The notes under the pieces are model-generated. The model saw only the letters and a list, made by a program, of their open reading frames with translations. It did not search any database and was not told the DNA's origin. Positions 51,871 through 63,800 of a DNA stretch of 64,000 bases are shown here, piece by piece. The position numbers and the translations under genes were made by a program. Each line of letters starts with the position of its first letter. The stretch's first letter is position 1. The DNA comes from Diadema setosum (lineage: Eukaryota > Echinodermata > Echinoidea > Diadematoida > Diadematidae), in assembly GCF_964275005.1 (NCBI RefSeq), contig NC_092692.1, positions 12,448,764 through 12,512,763 on the forward strand. The letters run 5' to 3'.

Positions 51871-52740
51871 GGCACAACTTAGTTTCGCCCACTCATACAT
51901 AAACATGCCAAGTTTCATTATGATATTGATACCTCAAGTCTTCTATGCCCCAACGTTTTTTTTTTAGATACGCTGCGCGCCGACCACTGGCGCTGTCCAC
52001 GAAATTGAGGACGGACGGAAGGACGGACGGACAACCCGAAAACATAATGCCTCCGGCAACACTTCGTGGCAGAGGCATAAAAATCGTGATTAACATATGG
52101 ACAGTGATTGCATGCAGAGTAGGTCACGTAGTAGGTGTTCATGTTCTAAGCCTATATTATTATGGCTATGCAGCATGCATGGCATGGATAGATGGAAATT
52201 GCATTGGTATGTTCATCACTTACACAAATACTAATAGGTGGGACAAGTACTTAAGGGCCATATATCGTCTGTTCTCGCAAATAAGAGCAAACTCTCTCCC
52301 GTCGATCTTCTCATTCATGTGGCTAGATCCGAACTCCTTTCACGAAAAACCTCGTTTAAACACACGAATTTCACGTCACACGTAATCATGAATTTACTTA
52401 GAGCGACTGAATTGTCTCAAATTACTCTAAAGAAAAAATATGTTCGCTTGATCATTCCATTTAAAGTTTACCTTCCAACACGACAGTCATCACGGCCGGC
52501 TACGGCCACTTTTCATTCATCTGCGATCCGATTGAGACACGCATCGCGCAAATTTACCATGGCCATTGCCGGCCAGTGCAGTGGGAAAGCGCGGCTTCCG
52601 CATACAAAGCGATCCGTTCACGATACGACACGACAAAATAATAGTGAGATGCTGCACTCGTTTTGCATTGGCTTTATCATGTCACGTGACAAAGGCCGGT
52701 CCAAATTTTTTATTGCTAGAGACGCCATCTACTGAGTAAC

Positions 52741-53049
52741 GGCAGTAGACCTACTCGTACTACGCACGTATCAAGTGATTTGCCAAGTGATTTGCATTGT
52801 GAACAAGCGTATTGCAGCTGGTGGCGATTTTGGTGTAGATGCTCTTCCCTGAACTTTTCGTACACGTAATACGCCAGTCAGCTTCACAGTGCAGTGTGAG
52901 GTTGAGCTATGCTGAGATGTAGGACAGGGGAAGATGCATGATGAACAGATGAAGGAATTTAAATTCGCCATGCACATGTTTTCAAAGTAGACTTTTGGAA
53001 GTATGTAGAATCGGAATACCCGGATAGTTTCATCTGCTGTCACAAACAG
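52741..53049 (+). other. Possible non-coding first exon of GRID2IP
   Basis: A strong plus-strand donor (ACAAACAG followed by GTGAGTT) lies after 53049, just downstream of a CpG-richer, promoter-like stretch (about 52480-52740) that contains a CACGTG E-box near 52683. It would splice to the acceptor at 58646. The exon start is arbitrary, and no coding potential is seen. This is inference only. Confidence 0.3.
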
Positions 53050-54209
53050 GTGAGTTAACGTACTTTTGATTTTGGGAGATGAGTTAAACATATTTACTTT
53101 AGCCTACCAACAATATTTCAGCGACTTGGCTTCACTAACGTTAATTATTTTGCATGCGCATGTCCGATGAGGGCGATGTCGGGTAAAAATTAAATTTTGA
53201 TGATCAAGCTATTCGTTTTAATTGTCTAACTTGTTAAGTATTTAAATGAGGCATTCAACATGTAATTCAAATGTTAAATGTATAACGTTAGATTCTAAGA
53301 AATGTTTTTAATCCAAAAAAAAAAAAAAAATCTTAATTCATCACGGAGTGGACTTGTGTAACGTTAGTAGGCCCTGTGGCTGTGCCGCTGTGGGCTGTAA
53401 CAGTCAGTGCAGTGCCAGTGCCTCTCATCCATCTCACATCTGATATAAAATTAAAAGGCACAAATGGTCGCAAGTTCACACTGTGATTTTTTGTTAGATC
53501 CACTGCTTATATCAGATGTGAGATGGATGAGAAGTAACGTTAGGGATTCTAAGTACAAAAAGAGGAGGCCTCATCATGATCACTGCGGGGAAGGAGCCTC
53601 TTGTCTTGAGTACCCTAACACGTAGACACTAGAATGAACTAACGTTAAGGTTGGAGAAATTGGAAGATCTAAACCAAGCCGCTCATGAGCGATGAGGGGG
53701 AGAGTGCCTTGTTCGATGGGAGTCCCCCTCATGAGCGGATTTCCTGGACTGTCACTCACTGCGCTTGTTTTAGCTGCGTAGCTGACACATCGAACACTGC
53801 GATCCCGATATCGTGTGCCTTTGGCTTTGGCTTTAAACTTGCTCTCCACTGCAGGATTATCGCGCTTTGCATGTAAATGTGTAATGTTACATCACAGAAA
53901 TTTGTCGTGATCAGGCGCAAAATGTGAGAATGTTGGCAGTATTAAAGTCTGTGATAAGATAGCCTCCATTTTATTTTTAATCTGAACGTCTTGGCTAGCC
54001 ACAACACTACCACTGGCCACTGTTACAGTTACATGAATATTTTTATGCCTCTGTCATCCATCCTGACCCTATCACAAATTGCCCAAACCACCCACACGGG
54101 CGAGGCTTACGCTTTGTGTGTGATACACAGCGCTGTTGCTGTACACAAGTGCGTGCTTCACACGGCGTCTGGGCCCCATTTCATAAAGTGAAAGATGTTA
54201 CAATATTGT

Positions 54210-54320
54210 TAGGATAGCATAGCTGGAATGGCAACTTCCGATAGCAACAGCCAATCAGGAAGCTGGATTCTTGTCGTTACCATGACAATTGCAATCCCAG
54301 CAAGAGTTGCTATCAATTTT
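54210..54320. repeat. Dispersed short repeat, copy 2
   Basis: Same family as 3460-3600 (shared AGCCAATCAG, GATTCTTG and CAGCAAGAGTTGCTATCA). The preceding GGGCCCCATTTCATAAAG may be its left end. Confidence 0.55.
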
Positions 54321-54352
54321 CCATAATAATACCACTGAAGAAGACCTCTTAA

Positions 54353-54910
54353 AGGGAAAGTAAACCCAAACAGCAATGTGGATTGAGTGAAAGCAGTAAT
54401 ATTAATAGAGCACATCAGTGAAAATTTGAGGAAAATCGGGCAATCGATGCAAAAGTTATGAATTTTTAAAGTTTTGGTGTTGCAACTGCTGGGTAAGGAG
54501 ACTACTAGAGGTTATGACGTATGAGTGGACTACAATATAAAGAAAATAAAAAGGGAATTCAATGAAAATTCATTTTTCATGAAAATTACATATTCCATCA
54601 ACTTGATACTGACATATGTTAGGGGTAGCACTTATTTCCCCTGCTTTCTGAAAGCGGTTAGTCAAGAACTCTTTCATTTTGCTAGAAAAGTGAATTTTTG
54701 TGGAATTCCTTTTATATTTCCTTTATATTGTGGTCCTCTCATACGTCATAACCTCTAGTAGTCTCCTCATCCAGCGGTTCCAACACCAAAACTTTAAAAA
54801 TTCATAACTTTTGCATCGATTGCCCGATTTTCCTCAAACTTTCACTGATGTGTTCTACTAATGTTACTGCTTTCACTCAATCCACATTGCTCTTTGGGTT
54901 TGTCTTCCCT
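54353..54910. mobile_element. TTAA foldback MITE (diverged family A relative)
   Basis: It has TTAA on both sides (54349-54352, 54911-54914) and different tips (AGGGAAAGTAAACCC), but subterminal arms shared with family A (GAGGAAAATCGGGCAATCGA, ACTACTAGAGGTTATGACGT). Its arms pair over about 170 bp. The pattern suggests a sister family moved by the same machinery. Confidence 0.85.
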
Positions 54911-55132
54911 TTAAGAACACTTTTCCTCCTCAGGGACACAGGGTGCAGTTTAGTTTTTTCAAAGCATGTCAATACGTCATGCTCAAAGCAGATCGATTCA
55001 AAGATGTCTACTACTAGTAACATTTACAATGTGGTACAATTTCCATTTCATGCTAAGGCCTTGGGGGTGAATTACAGATGGAGCTTCTTGTGTCTGATCG
55101 TTCAATGTTCAGCAAAGAGATCAAGTCTTGAA

Positions 55133-55798
55133 ACAGGGAAATCCAGTCAAAATATAAGTTAGTCTGATAAAAAAGTAAAATCTTACGAGTTCAATGCTAA
55201 AAATTTGATTAAAATCAGGTGAAAAATAAGGAAGTTATGACATTTTGAAGTTTTGCTAATTTCTGCAAAACACTTCGACAGTGGATATGAATATATGCCA
55301 CTGAGTGAGCTAACCATGTCATACCCTCACAATTTTTCATATGATTGATCATGTACAAAAAATGATGAAAATTCAATGTTTCTGTCATTTAAGTCTGAAA
55401 ACATGATGCTATTCCTGGTTGAATAACTTCAGAATAGTGATCAGTTAGATACTATGTATACAAGGATTTGAGCCTCGGGCATACAAAATTTGTAATTTGT
55501 AATTTGTAATTTGTAATTTTGCGTTTGAATGAAAACATGGAAATTTCCAAATTTTATATTGTACAAGCTATAATAAGTTGTGAGGGAATGACATGCTCAC
55601 TTTGCCATTTGCATGTATTCATATTGACTGTTCAAGAACTGTTTACCCCCAAAATACAACTGTACACTGTAGCAAAACTTCAAAATGTCATAACTTCCTA
55701 ATTTTTCATCTGATTTCGATCAAAATTATACTGTTGAGCTCATAATATTTTACTCTTTCTTATCAGACTAACTTGTATTCGGACTTAACTTCCCCTGT
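55133..55798. repeat. 666-bp foldback element
   Basis: Ends ACAGGGAA...AAGTTAGTCTGAT and complement; inner arms (GAAGTTATGACATTTTGAAG and its complement) pair well. No clear target duplication. Confidence 0.75.
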
Positions 55799-55800
55799 AA

Positions 55801-55896
55801 CCCATTGAGGACGGACTGATTTTGCTACAACACGCATTTCCCATCTATAGACACTTGCCCGAGTATGTACATGTACTCGGACTCGTCCTCAACGGG
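55801..55896. mobile_element. 96-bp TTAA MITE
   Basis: TIRs CCCATTGAGGACG and complement of CCCGTTGAGGACG; flanked by GTAA and TTAA. The CCC tip is piggyBac-like. It sits 2 bp from the previous element. Confidence 0.75.
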
Positions 55897-56053
55897 TTAA
55901 GAAACACTCTTCACATTTTTGTTTGGGCTGAGTGAAAGGAGTGTGACCTGTAAAAGTACAAACCCAATGTATTTCTTTTTAATAATGTCCTGCTCAAGGG
56001 CGACACATTTGAAGATAAAATTCAGAGAGACAACAGTGAAAAACTAGAGTTAA

Positions 56054-56602
56054 AGGACAAGTTCACCTTCATAAACATAAGGATTGAGAGAATGCAGTGA
56101 ATATTAGTAGAAAACATAAGTGAAAGTTTAAGGGAATTTGGACAATCGATACAAAAGTTATGAATTTTAAAAAATTTTGTGTTGGAACCACTGGATGAGG
56201 AGACTACTAAGGCTCGTGATGTCACATGAGTACAACAGAATAAAGAAAATGTAAAGAAAATTCAACATATTTTCACTTTTTTCGCATAATAAAAGAGCGC
56301 TTGACTCTTTCTACAGGCAATGGGAATACTATTACCCATAACTGTCAGTAATGAGTCAAGGGAATGTGTACTTTTTTAAAAGATGAAATTTTGTGAAATT
56401 CTCTTTATATTTTCCTTATATTGTTGTACGCACATGACATCATACACTGCAATAGTCTTCTCATCCAGCGGTGACTGCACAAAAACTTCAAAAATTCGTA
56501 ACTTTTGAACGGATTGTCCGATTTTCCTCAAACTTTCAGTGATGTGTTCTACTAATATTGCTACATTCTCTCAATCCTTATAAATGAAGGTGAACTTGTC
56601 CT
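56054..56602. mobile_element. TTAA foldback MITE (family A), copy 3
   Basis: Flanked by TTAA at 56050-56053 and 56603-56606, with the same ends as copy 2. It lies in the presumed first intron of GRID2IP and directly abuts the element at 56607. Confidence 0.88.
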
Positions 56603-56606
56603 TTAA

Positions 56607-57109
56607 GCGCTCTGAGAGCGCAGACCTCTGCCAAGCAGCTAATTTCCACCAATTATCTTGTTCTTCCATTTAGATCAGTGATTTCCACCCATATGTTGCA
56701 TGCTGAAAATCGTCCACTTTCACAATATACTCTAAGCCTTTTGTTATGTCATCAAATTCTAGCTCCGCGGCGCCCCTCGCCCTAGCAGAAACTAGAGCGC
56801 GCACTGTAGTGCGCATATATGAAAACCTAAAAAATGCACAGCTTGAACTCTAAGTTTATTGACCCTATATGTACTGTACCTGCCAAAATATCAAAAATCC
56901 TTCATAAAATCCATAAAAATGTCCAGATCACTACCAAAATTTAATGGTGCATATCTGTTACTTGTATCATTTTCAACCTTTCCTGTAACTTTCATCCAAA
57001 TCTGTTCACAACGTATTTTTGAGAATGTTTTTGCACACAGACAAACAAACCAGCAAACAAACCAACGGTAATGAAAACATAACCTCCTCCCTTGGCGGAG
57101 GTAAAAATT
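56607..57109. mobile_element. HINE/pearl-like element, third family (short)
   Basis: A left hairpin (GCGCTCTGAGAGCGC) is followed by ACCTCTGCCAAG. The right end CTTGGCGGAGGT forms a hairpin with ACCTCC, after a CAAACAAACCAGC-type tract. The architecture is the same as 36720 and 9245 but there is no long TGACCT core. It abuts a TTAA element. Confidence 0.6.
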
Positions 57110-58670
57110 GTGTAAAATTAGCAAATTAACTTTGTGGTTCAGATTAGCTTTTAATCTAGATGCACTGAGGAGGGACTGCAAACTGTACTTAAATTGTCTA
57201 CAACTGTTTCAAGTAAATTGAAGTCATTCACCTAGGTTGAATGCGACAACAGGGAACAAAGCGCAAACACAAGTACCAAGTGTTGTTCATTTGTCCTACA
57301 GGAGAAAGTACAAAATTTGTTGTGTGTCTCCTCACGTAATGTGATGCGCCAAGCCAGGGGGTCAAATGAGCCTGATCTCAATCCTGACCTTGGCAACCCG
57401 GGGTCATGGCTGCTGAAACGGGACACCTGACAACACCTGACAACAGCTCTTGGGTTGGGGGGGGGGGGGGGGGGTGGGGGGGGAGAGGAATCTCATGATA
57501 TTGTTTTTACTAACCTGTGTCTGCCAATCTTTAGGGCTCCTCAAGGAGGGATATGTGTGACAATAAATCAGGAACCAGGTGGTTCTGGAAATTCGCTTCT
57601 GAAAATACATGTATGTGCTTGGTCTTACCAATGTGTTTGATATATCTCATTCCGTTTGGATTAAGGATGTGGTCCGAGCAGCCTGGCAAGTTGTCAACAA
57701 ACTTTGTATGCAAAACAACCACAACAAAAAATGTTGAAACTTGAGCAGTTGTAACGGAGTACTGTATTCTCTGAACCAATTTTCTTTGTTTTGTTTTGTT
57801 TGTTTGTTTGATTTTTTCAACTTACAAAATTACTATTGTTACATGCAATTTGTGGTATAAAAAGTTTGACTATATCCAATTTAGGAGCCTTCTTTATTGC
57901 AGTCACTAGCAAAATAGGCTATTGATGGTTGCTCATTTGGATTCCAGTTTTCTGCAGTGTATTATCCTCCGTTTGTTGTTGGTTTTGTTTTGCAGTACAT
58001 TAAAGTTGAGACTGTTCTTGTAGAGTCTGCAGCCACAAATTTTATGCTGTTTGCAATATCACTCCCTGAAAATGATGTTTGAATGGATGAAACAGAGATA
58101 ATATTGAGCAGTCTGATGAAGCAATTTGTGATTAGTAAATCTTGTAAAATAAAGTGCTCATACATTTAGGAATATCATGCCCATATGGTAGTCAAAACAG
58201 CCTTTACAATTGCCATATTTCCTGGGCAGTGGGTTATCTGGTAAACTAGAAAATATGACAATGACTACCGTTGGTTCACATTATACTTATTATTGTACAG
58301 TATTCAACCTCCTCGGACTTCATTTTTAGAACTTTTGTACAAGTTTGTACAATGTAGGTGGTACAACATTACAGGGTTTGAATTGTGAACATTCAGGGCA
58401 ACATCACTGTTGTTTCCAGGCAAATTCATTGGAGTATAACATTAAACAAGAATTCCTAGAAAGGGTATGAAGATTTTGTCTTGATGGTAATTTTTTAGAG
58501 GGCATTAAAGCAATTGCAGGGGCATCCAAGTCCAAAGCCTTGAATTGATTTTAGATACCGACAACAGTATAGAGGTCTTGTACACCCACAGTTAAATGTG
58601 TGATGATCGTAATGAAACGTTTTGTTTACATCTCTTTGTACAACAGAAAATCATATGGCCGGCAGTCAAC

Positions 58671-59333
58671 ATGCCCGGCCGATCAACCTCTTCGAGAGTA
58701 TCTCGGTCGGTGCGGTCCTCGCGACCGTCCACCGGATCCTCCAAACGGCCACACAAGCCGGCCGCCGCTCCCCATGCCTGTTAACAACAAAAACTGGCCA
58801 ACGTCATTCGGATTTACCATTGGTGGCGATGCGCCCACATACATTCTCTCCGTGGAACCAAACAGCCATGCCTATGCTGCGGGCCTTCAGCCCGGCGATC
58901 AACTCGTGGAACTCAACAACCAGAGCGTGCTGCATTGGGATCGGATGCCATCAGAACTTTGGCGCGACGATGCCCGGAGGTGCCTCCCAGCATTGTGCCT
59001 CGTATCGTGTGTGGAAGACATGTGAACTCTACCGCGACAGGCAGGGCCGGTTTGGACTGACCCTCATCGGGGCAGGACCGGTCTACATAGAGATTGTTGA
59101 ACATGGAAGCCCTGCCATGCACAACGGACTCAAGGCGGGTGACATGGTGTTAGAAATCAACGGGCTGCCCATCAAGCATTCCGATGATGCCAAGTTGTTT
59201 GTGACAGGGGCAGCAAAACTCAAGCTCGTCATCATACCTGGGGCTGGACATCAGTCTGTGAAGAAAATTGCTGAAAGATTTGAGGCCCATGCTCAGGACA
59301 GGAAAAATAAAGCAGAAGGATTCTTCAGGAAAG
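58671..59333 (+). CDS. GRID2IP: Delphilin-like two-PDZ protein, 5' coding exon (partial gene), frame not continuous
   Basis: Delphilin is a postsynaptic scaffold (PDZ domains plus formin FH2) that binds the delta-2 glutamate receptor. The exon follows an acceptor ending at 58646 and stops at a donor after 59333 (phase 1). PDZ1 begins MPVNNKNWPTSFGFTIGG (ATG 58774) and runs through AAGLQPGDQLVELNNQ, then LARRCPEVPPSIVPR, very close to remembered human delphilin (WPEDFGFRLGG, LARRCPRVPPS). PDZ2 follows (ELYRDRQGRFGLTLIG, NGLKAGDMVLEINGLPI), then a basic helical KKIAERFEAHAQDRKNK. Similarity passes through three frames: an R/S/P-rich leader from ATG 58671 in frame 3, PDZ1 in frame 1 from about 58774, frame 3 from about 58944, and frame 2 from about 59024. 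Each change fits a one-base indel, so assembly error or decay of the copy is possible. Later exons lie beyond 64000. Confidence 0.75.
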
Positions 59334-59672
59334 GTAAAAATAACAGCTTTTCCCCCTCCCCCCCACCATTGATATTCATGACCTTCATTTTCAAACCATT
59401 TAATACACTATGTAGAATGTTTCCCAAAGTAATATTGCAGGTTTTGGTGTAGGCCTAGTCAGCTGCATTGTACAGTAGCTTGTGCAAACAAACCTAGTTT
59501 GCTGTCACAAAACTGTATAAGCCTACAGTAAGTTCTTTGCTTCATTGTTGTTTGCTGCTGAAAATTATGCTTTTTTATCTGAACCATATTCATGTTACCA
59601 TCCTATATACATTACTCGTGTGTACACTAAAAGAAGAGTCAACGTTTTAATATACCTATTGTAGTGTATTAA

Positions 59673-60020
59673 AGGTCCAGTTTACCTTTGGGAGCTGTGA
59701 TTTCAAAAATGTGCAAGATATCACATTTGATGCATATAGTGTTGGTCTGTTGTATCACAAATCATCCAACCGTATAAATTTTCGCAGTAAATTCTAAATT
59801 ATTCAGTGTTTTTCTCAATAAACCCTAACTGTAGACGGTTTAGTCTGGAAACGTTTTTATTATAACTGTTGTTCACAGTTTGTGTATTTAACAACACTTA
59901 ACATCGATTATACAGATTCAAATTTTTACTGTGGTTGTTTCTATCCCTAACTCACATTTTAGAACCATTTAAAGCACTAGTGCAGGTTTTTGTTTCATCT
60001 GCAAATGGTAAATTATGCCT
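59673..60020. mobile_element. TTAA MITE in GRID2IP intron
   Basis: TTAA at 59669-59672 and 60021-60024; imperfect ends AGGTCCAGTTTACC and complement of AGGCATAATTTACC. Confidence 0.65.
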
Positions 60021-60124
60021 TTAAGTGTTTCAGGTATTTACATTGTGATAGAACATACAACCACAACTGAGGACAAAATATAGTTTGCAGTGTATGTTAT
60101 CTGTGTGTAGGGCCTACACTATTT

Positions 60125-60804
60125 CGTCGCCGGTCACACGAACCGACGAATCCCTCAGATTTGCGTAAGAATGACAATTCGAGAAAATCGCGTTTGAAGT
60201 TACACCATTTTTGACGTATGGTTGCTACACTTTCATGTCTATAATTTCCAATTATTTTTGTAGTACATCAGACTTCAATTTTGCTCTAACTTGTGATGTT
60301 TTTATCGAATTGTATTGTTAACAAATAAGCGGGAAATCGTCAAAGAGCTGCATGCATGTATTTTTCGGTCTGCAAAGAACGTTGTCATTTTCCCAGTGTG
60401 TCCATATGTACATGTACATTGAGCGTTGTCATTGTCAACACATGTATTACATAGTACGCGCACTGTGCGCGCGGTCATGAACTGTTGAATCTCAAAAACT
60501 ACACGCAAGTCAATGCGCACTGATTCGTCGGTTCGGTGACCGCGCGTACTAGTACGCGCGGTCACCGAACCGTCGAATCGCCTGATTGTTTAACACACGT
60601 GTCTATGGGGAAAACAAATAATTTTCACAAATGGAATTACATACTTCTACAAAAGTGATAACTACGTAAAAATTACACTGAATTACACACTGAGAATTTC
60701 AGAATATGTAGTATGGAATATCTACTATCGAAATGATTGAAAATCTCAAAATCGAAAATTTGATCCCAAATTGAGTGATTCGTCGGTTCGTGTGACCGGC
60801 GACG
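60125..60804. mobile_element. TIR element with internal 58-bp palindrome
   Basis: Terminal inverted repeats match over about 28 bp (CGTCGCCGGTCACACGAACC and complement), flanked by attt on both sides. At 60522-60579 there is a second, near-perfect palindrome of 58 bp centred on ACTAGT with a single mismatched pair, made of a shortened version of the TIR words (GGTTCGGTGACCGCGCGTAC). Confidence 0.8.
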
Positions 60805-63800
60805 ATTTTGTGACTCAGACTGTACTTCATTCCATGCTTTGAAAGTTTTTGACAGTGAATTCCTTTTGCCGATTCTCTTTATAATCACGTCTGGTAGAAA
60901 CTTTCGTTGTGTTGTGCAGTAGAACAGATTACTGTGCTAATGTTATACAATGTACAATGTAATATGTTTTTGTCATTGTCATCATCATCAATACTTTGTC
61001 ATCATTGGTAGAATTAAGTTTCTGGATCTGAGGATTGCATCCATAGATCTTTATACACTACACATACATGTATGTAGTTGCATTAGAAACATCTGAAAAT
61101 AATACCTACGAACAAAGGTGAGCGATGATTTCTAATTCAAATTCATTCTGAATGTACAAGAGGCATTGACGACATGCTGCCTTTTAAAAGTAGAATGTGT
61201 ACATATATACATTGTAGGCCATACTTGTAGAACTAGATAAAAATACCTCAAATGCTCGGTGATGTTAAAAACAGTAGCTGACATAAAAAAAAAAATAAAT
61301 AAAATCCACCACCCTTTCCTTTGACAGTAAACCTGTATAATTCTTCTAGATTCAACCATGTGCAGACAAACAAACAAACAAACAGTGCAAAGACAAAATG
61401 TCTCAAAAGAGTATTACTACTTAGCAGATTTAAGATACTTTAAATATGGCAAATCTGCCACTGATGAGTATCTTGAATTGAGTACTCTTTGAACAATAAA
61501 TGAACACACATTTGTACATTACATTATGTTAAAGAATAAAAATACAGTTGTACAGTAGTGTTTGGAAGACTACATTGATGTACAGTGCACATGTCTCAAC
61601 ACTAAGGCAGCTAGCTGAAATTCTCAGAAGCTGAAAAGCCAGGGAGACTGGTGCCCACTGAGCAGACTTATGGAATGAAATTCCCAACACCTGTTGCTAT
61701 GACAATGGCTTCCTGCCATGTGCAGGGCCATCGCCATGGTAACCAGAAGTAGATGTGGCTGGATGCTTGCAGCCTGCTCTCTCTCAGTGCTCTGGGTTCG
61801 TTTGACCTGAAAGCCTTGTTTGCATTGGAGAGCAGGGTAACTAATAGGGCAAGACTGATTGGATGACATGTTTATTGGCATTCAAACCAATTTGTAAACT
61901 GTCCAAATATTAAGGGTGAAAGGGCTGTATTTGTTGAGACGTGACTCGAAAGTCCAAATGCATTATTGATGGTAGCTGTCCTGGGGCATACAGAATGTAT
62001 GACCAGCCACACAAAAGATGTTGCATTTTACATGTAAGTGAGATTTACAAATGTACATGTAAATACTGAGCATAGATTGTACATGTCTGGATGTGAGCTG
62101 TCCTGAAAGAGAAAGACAGAGAGAGAGAGGAGGGGGGGGGGGGAAGTGAAATATAATTTCCTTTCAAAACCACCATGAAATAATTGTTATGACTTGATTG
62201 ACATCGAGTTGGTTTCAATGCTGCTTGGCGTCTTTTTCAAGCATACAAACATATACCTGTATCTGTACTGCAATCAAGCAATAGATACAAGTACACAGAT
62301 CTGATCATAATCATACAATATCGTCATTCTGTGCAATAGAAATTTTAAGGGTGCTTCAATTTGGAGTGTCCTTCTTTTGATATGGATGATATACACTGTA
62401 TACGAGGTACTTGTAGGTCTGTACATATAGGATATGATATGATATTAATATTCTGAAGATCAATTCAGACAATGAATGGTTATGGAAGTTTTCCAAACAA
62501 TGTTATCAAGAGATGACAGGAGATACGTGTACAATGTTGTTCCACTCCTGAGAGGACAGTATGTATGCTCATACCAAATCACAGTTGTCCACAAAAAAAA
62601 AGAAAAAAAAAAGCTGTTTGCGTTCTGTAGTTGAAAAAGTGCGAAAATACATAATAGGTTGATATTTCATGCAAGATGTCAAGCCAGCTGACTTATGCTG
62701 TACTTTTCTCATAATAATAAAGATTATCACATTTTAAACAACAACAACTACTACAAGTAGTGTTCAGTGTGCAAGTGGTAGTTCAGCAGGTGATGAATTT
62801 GACTTGACTTTAATTAGCAGAGTGCACTACAATGTAGGTCGGGAAGGGTGAATATTTAATGACATCATCCATGCAGTGTGTGGGTGGACCCCACTCACCT
62901 GGCTTTCTTTTGTGTGTGCATGCGTGTACAATTTCTGTGTTTGTGTGTACTGTATTTATCCTATTTCATGGAAGTACACTGTACGTACTCTGAATGAGAA
63001 AAAAGCAATTAGATTTTTAATCTAATTGCAGGCATTGATTCAAGATGCAAATATAATTGAACATAGGAACATGTAAAGATTTAATATGATCACAATAAAT
63101 ATTGTTTAGGCCTACAATGTACTGGAATTCTGAGGGTACATGTATATTGTCTGTAAATCTTTGATATTATATCTAAATCTCTTTTACTGCACAATATTTC
63201 TTAAAAATGTCAGATTTATACAGTGAAAGTGTATGTTCGAAATTTTATCTGGATGCAAGAGTGCTTGTACAGCTGTAAACACAATTTCACCGAAGAGATG
63301 ATCAACAGCAATTACATACAAATTAAGAAGATCAGTGTCCCGATATCGCCAATAGGACCTGCAGTCCTGCAAAAGAAAGGAAGTAGAATTCAACTGACTG
63401 ATTTGTATGTTTATGGTTTCTGGGTGGAGTTGTCGCATGCAGGATGATATCATTCGGCCGAGAACAATAAAAGAAGGTCCAGTCTCGCCTAATGATTCAC
63501 CGCAAACACGCCTTTCTCGGTGACATTGAATTCCTCAGTGCACGCTAATCAATGGTGTTGTGAATCCGCTTCGTGCAAATGACCATTGTTCCCCCCTCCC
63601 TGTCCGCCATTGTCAGACCAGAGCAAGCAGGGGGGTTATGAGAATGGCTTTGTTTCCACCCAAGCGTGCCAGCTGGGGGCTCTTTTATGATCACTGGCTT
63701 TCCAGCGATCGATAGGCATGGCAGCCACGCTCCTTTGTGACCCACAATTTCTGTTGTGCACGCATCAATGTGACTAAGGGAATTACAATCTCCTCGAAAT

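Larger units (their letters stand above)
49797..52083. mobile_element. HINE/pearl-like element, same family, copy 3, with two nested insertions
   Basis: Both ends are present (CTAGAAATGTCGC at the left, GAGGCATAAAA at the right). It is interrupted by a CAGGGCTC-type MITE (50003-50182) and a 1.1-kb hairpin element (50755-51870), each with its own target duplication. Without them it would be about 1 kb, like the other copies. Confidence 0.85.
48465..52740. other. Intergenic interval upstream of ZDHHC4
   Basis: It contains the HINE-like copy 3 with its nested elements and, at about 52480-52740, a CpG-richer stretch. No gene was recognised. The ZDHHC4 promoter and any non-coding first exon must lie here but I cannot place them. 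Confidence 0.5.

Noticed and set aside
51181-51918. 245-residue protein on the minus strand
   Set aside because: It crosses one arm and the microsatellite loop of the foldback element; the other arm gives the mirrored frame, as expected for an inverted repeat.
52238-52735. 165-residue plus-strand frame
   Set aside because: No family resemblance; it coincides with the CpG-richer promoter-like stretch.
63184-63453. Further GRID2IP exon
   Set aside because: Overlapping frames on both strands, no formin or PDZ resemblance, no convincing splice pair.
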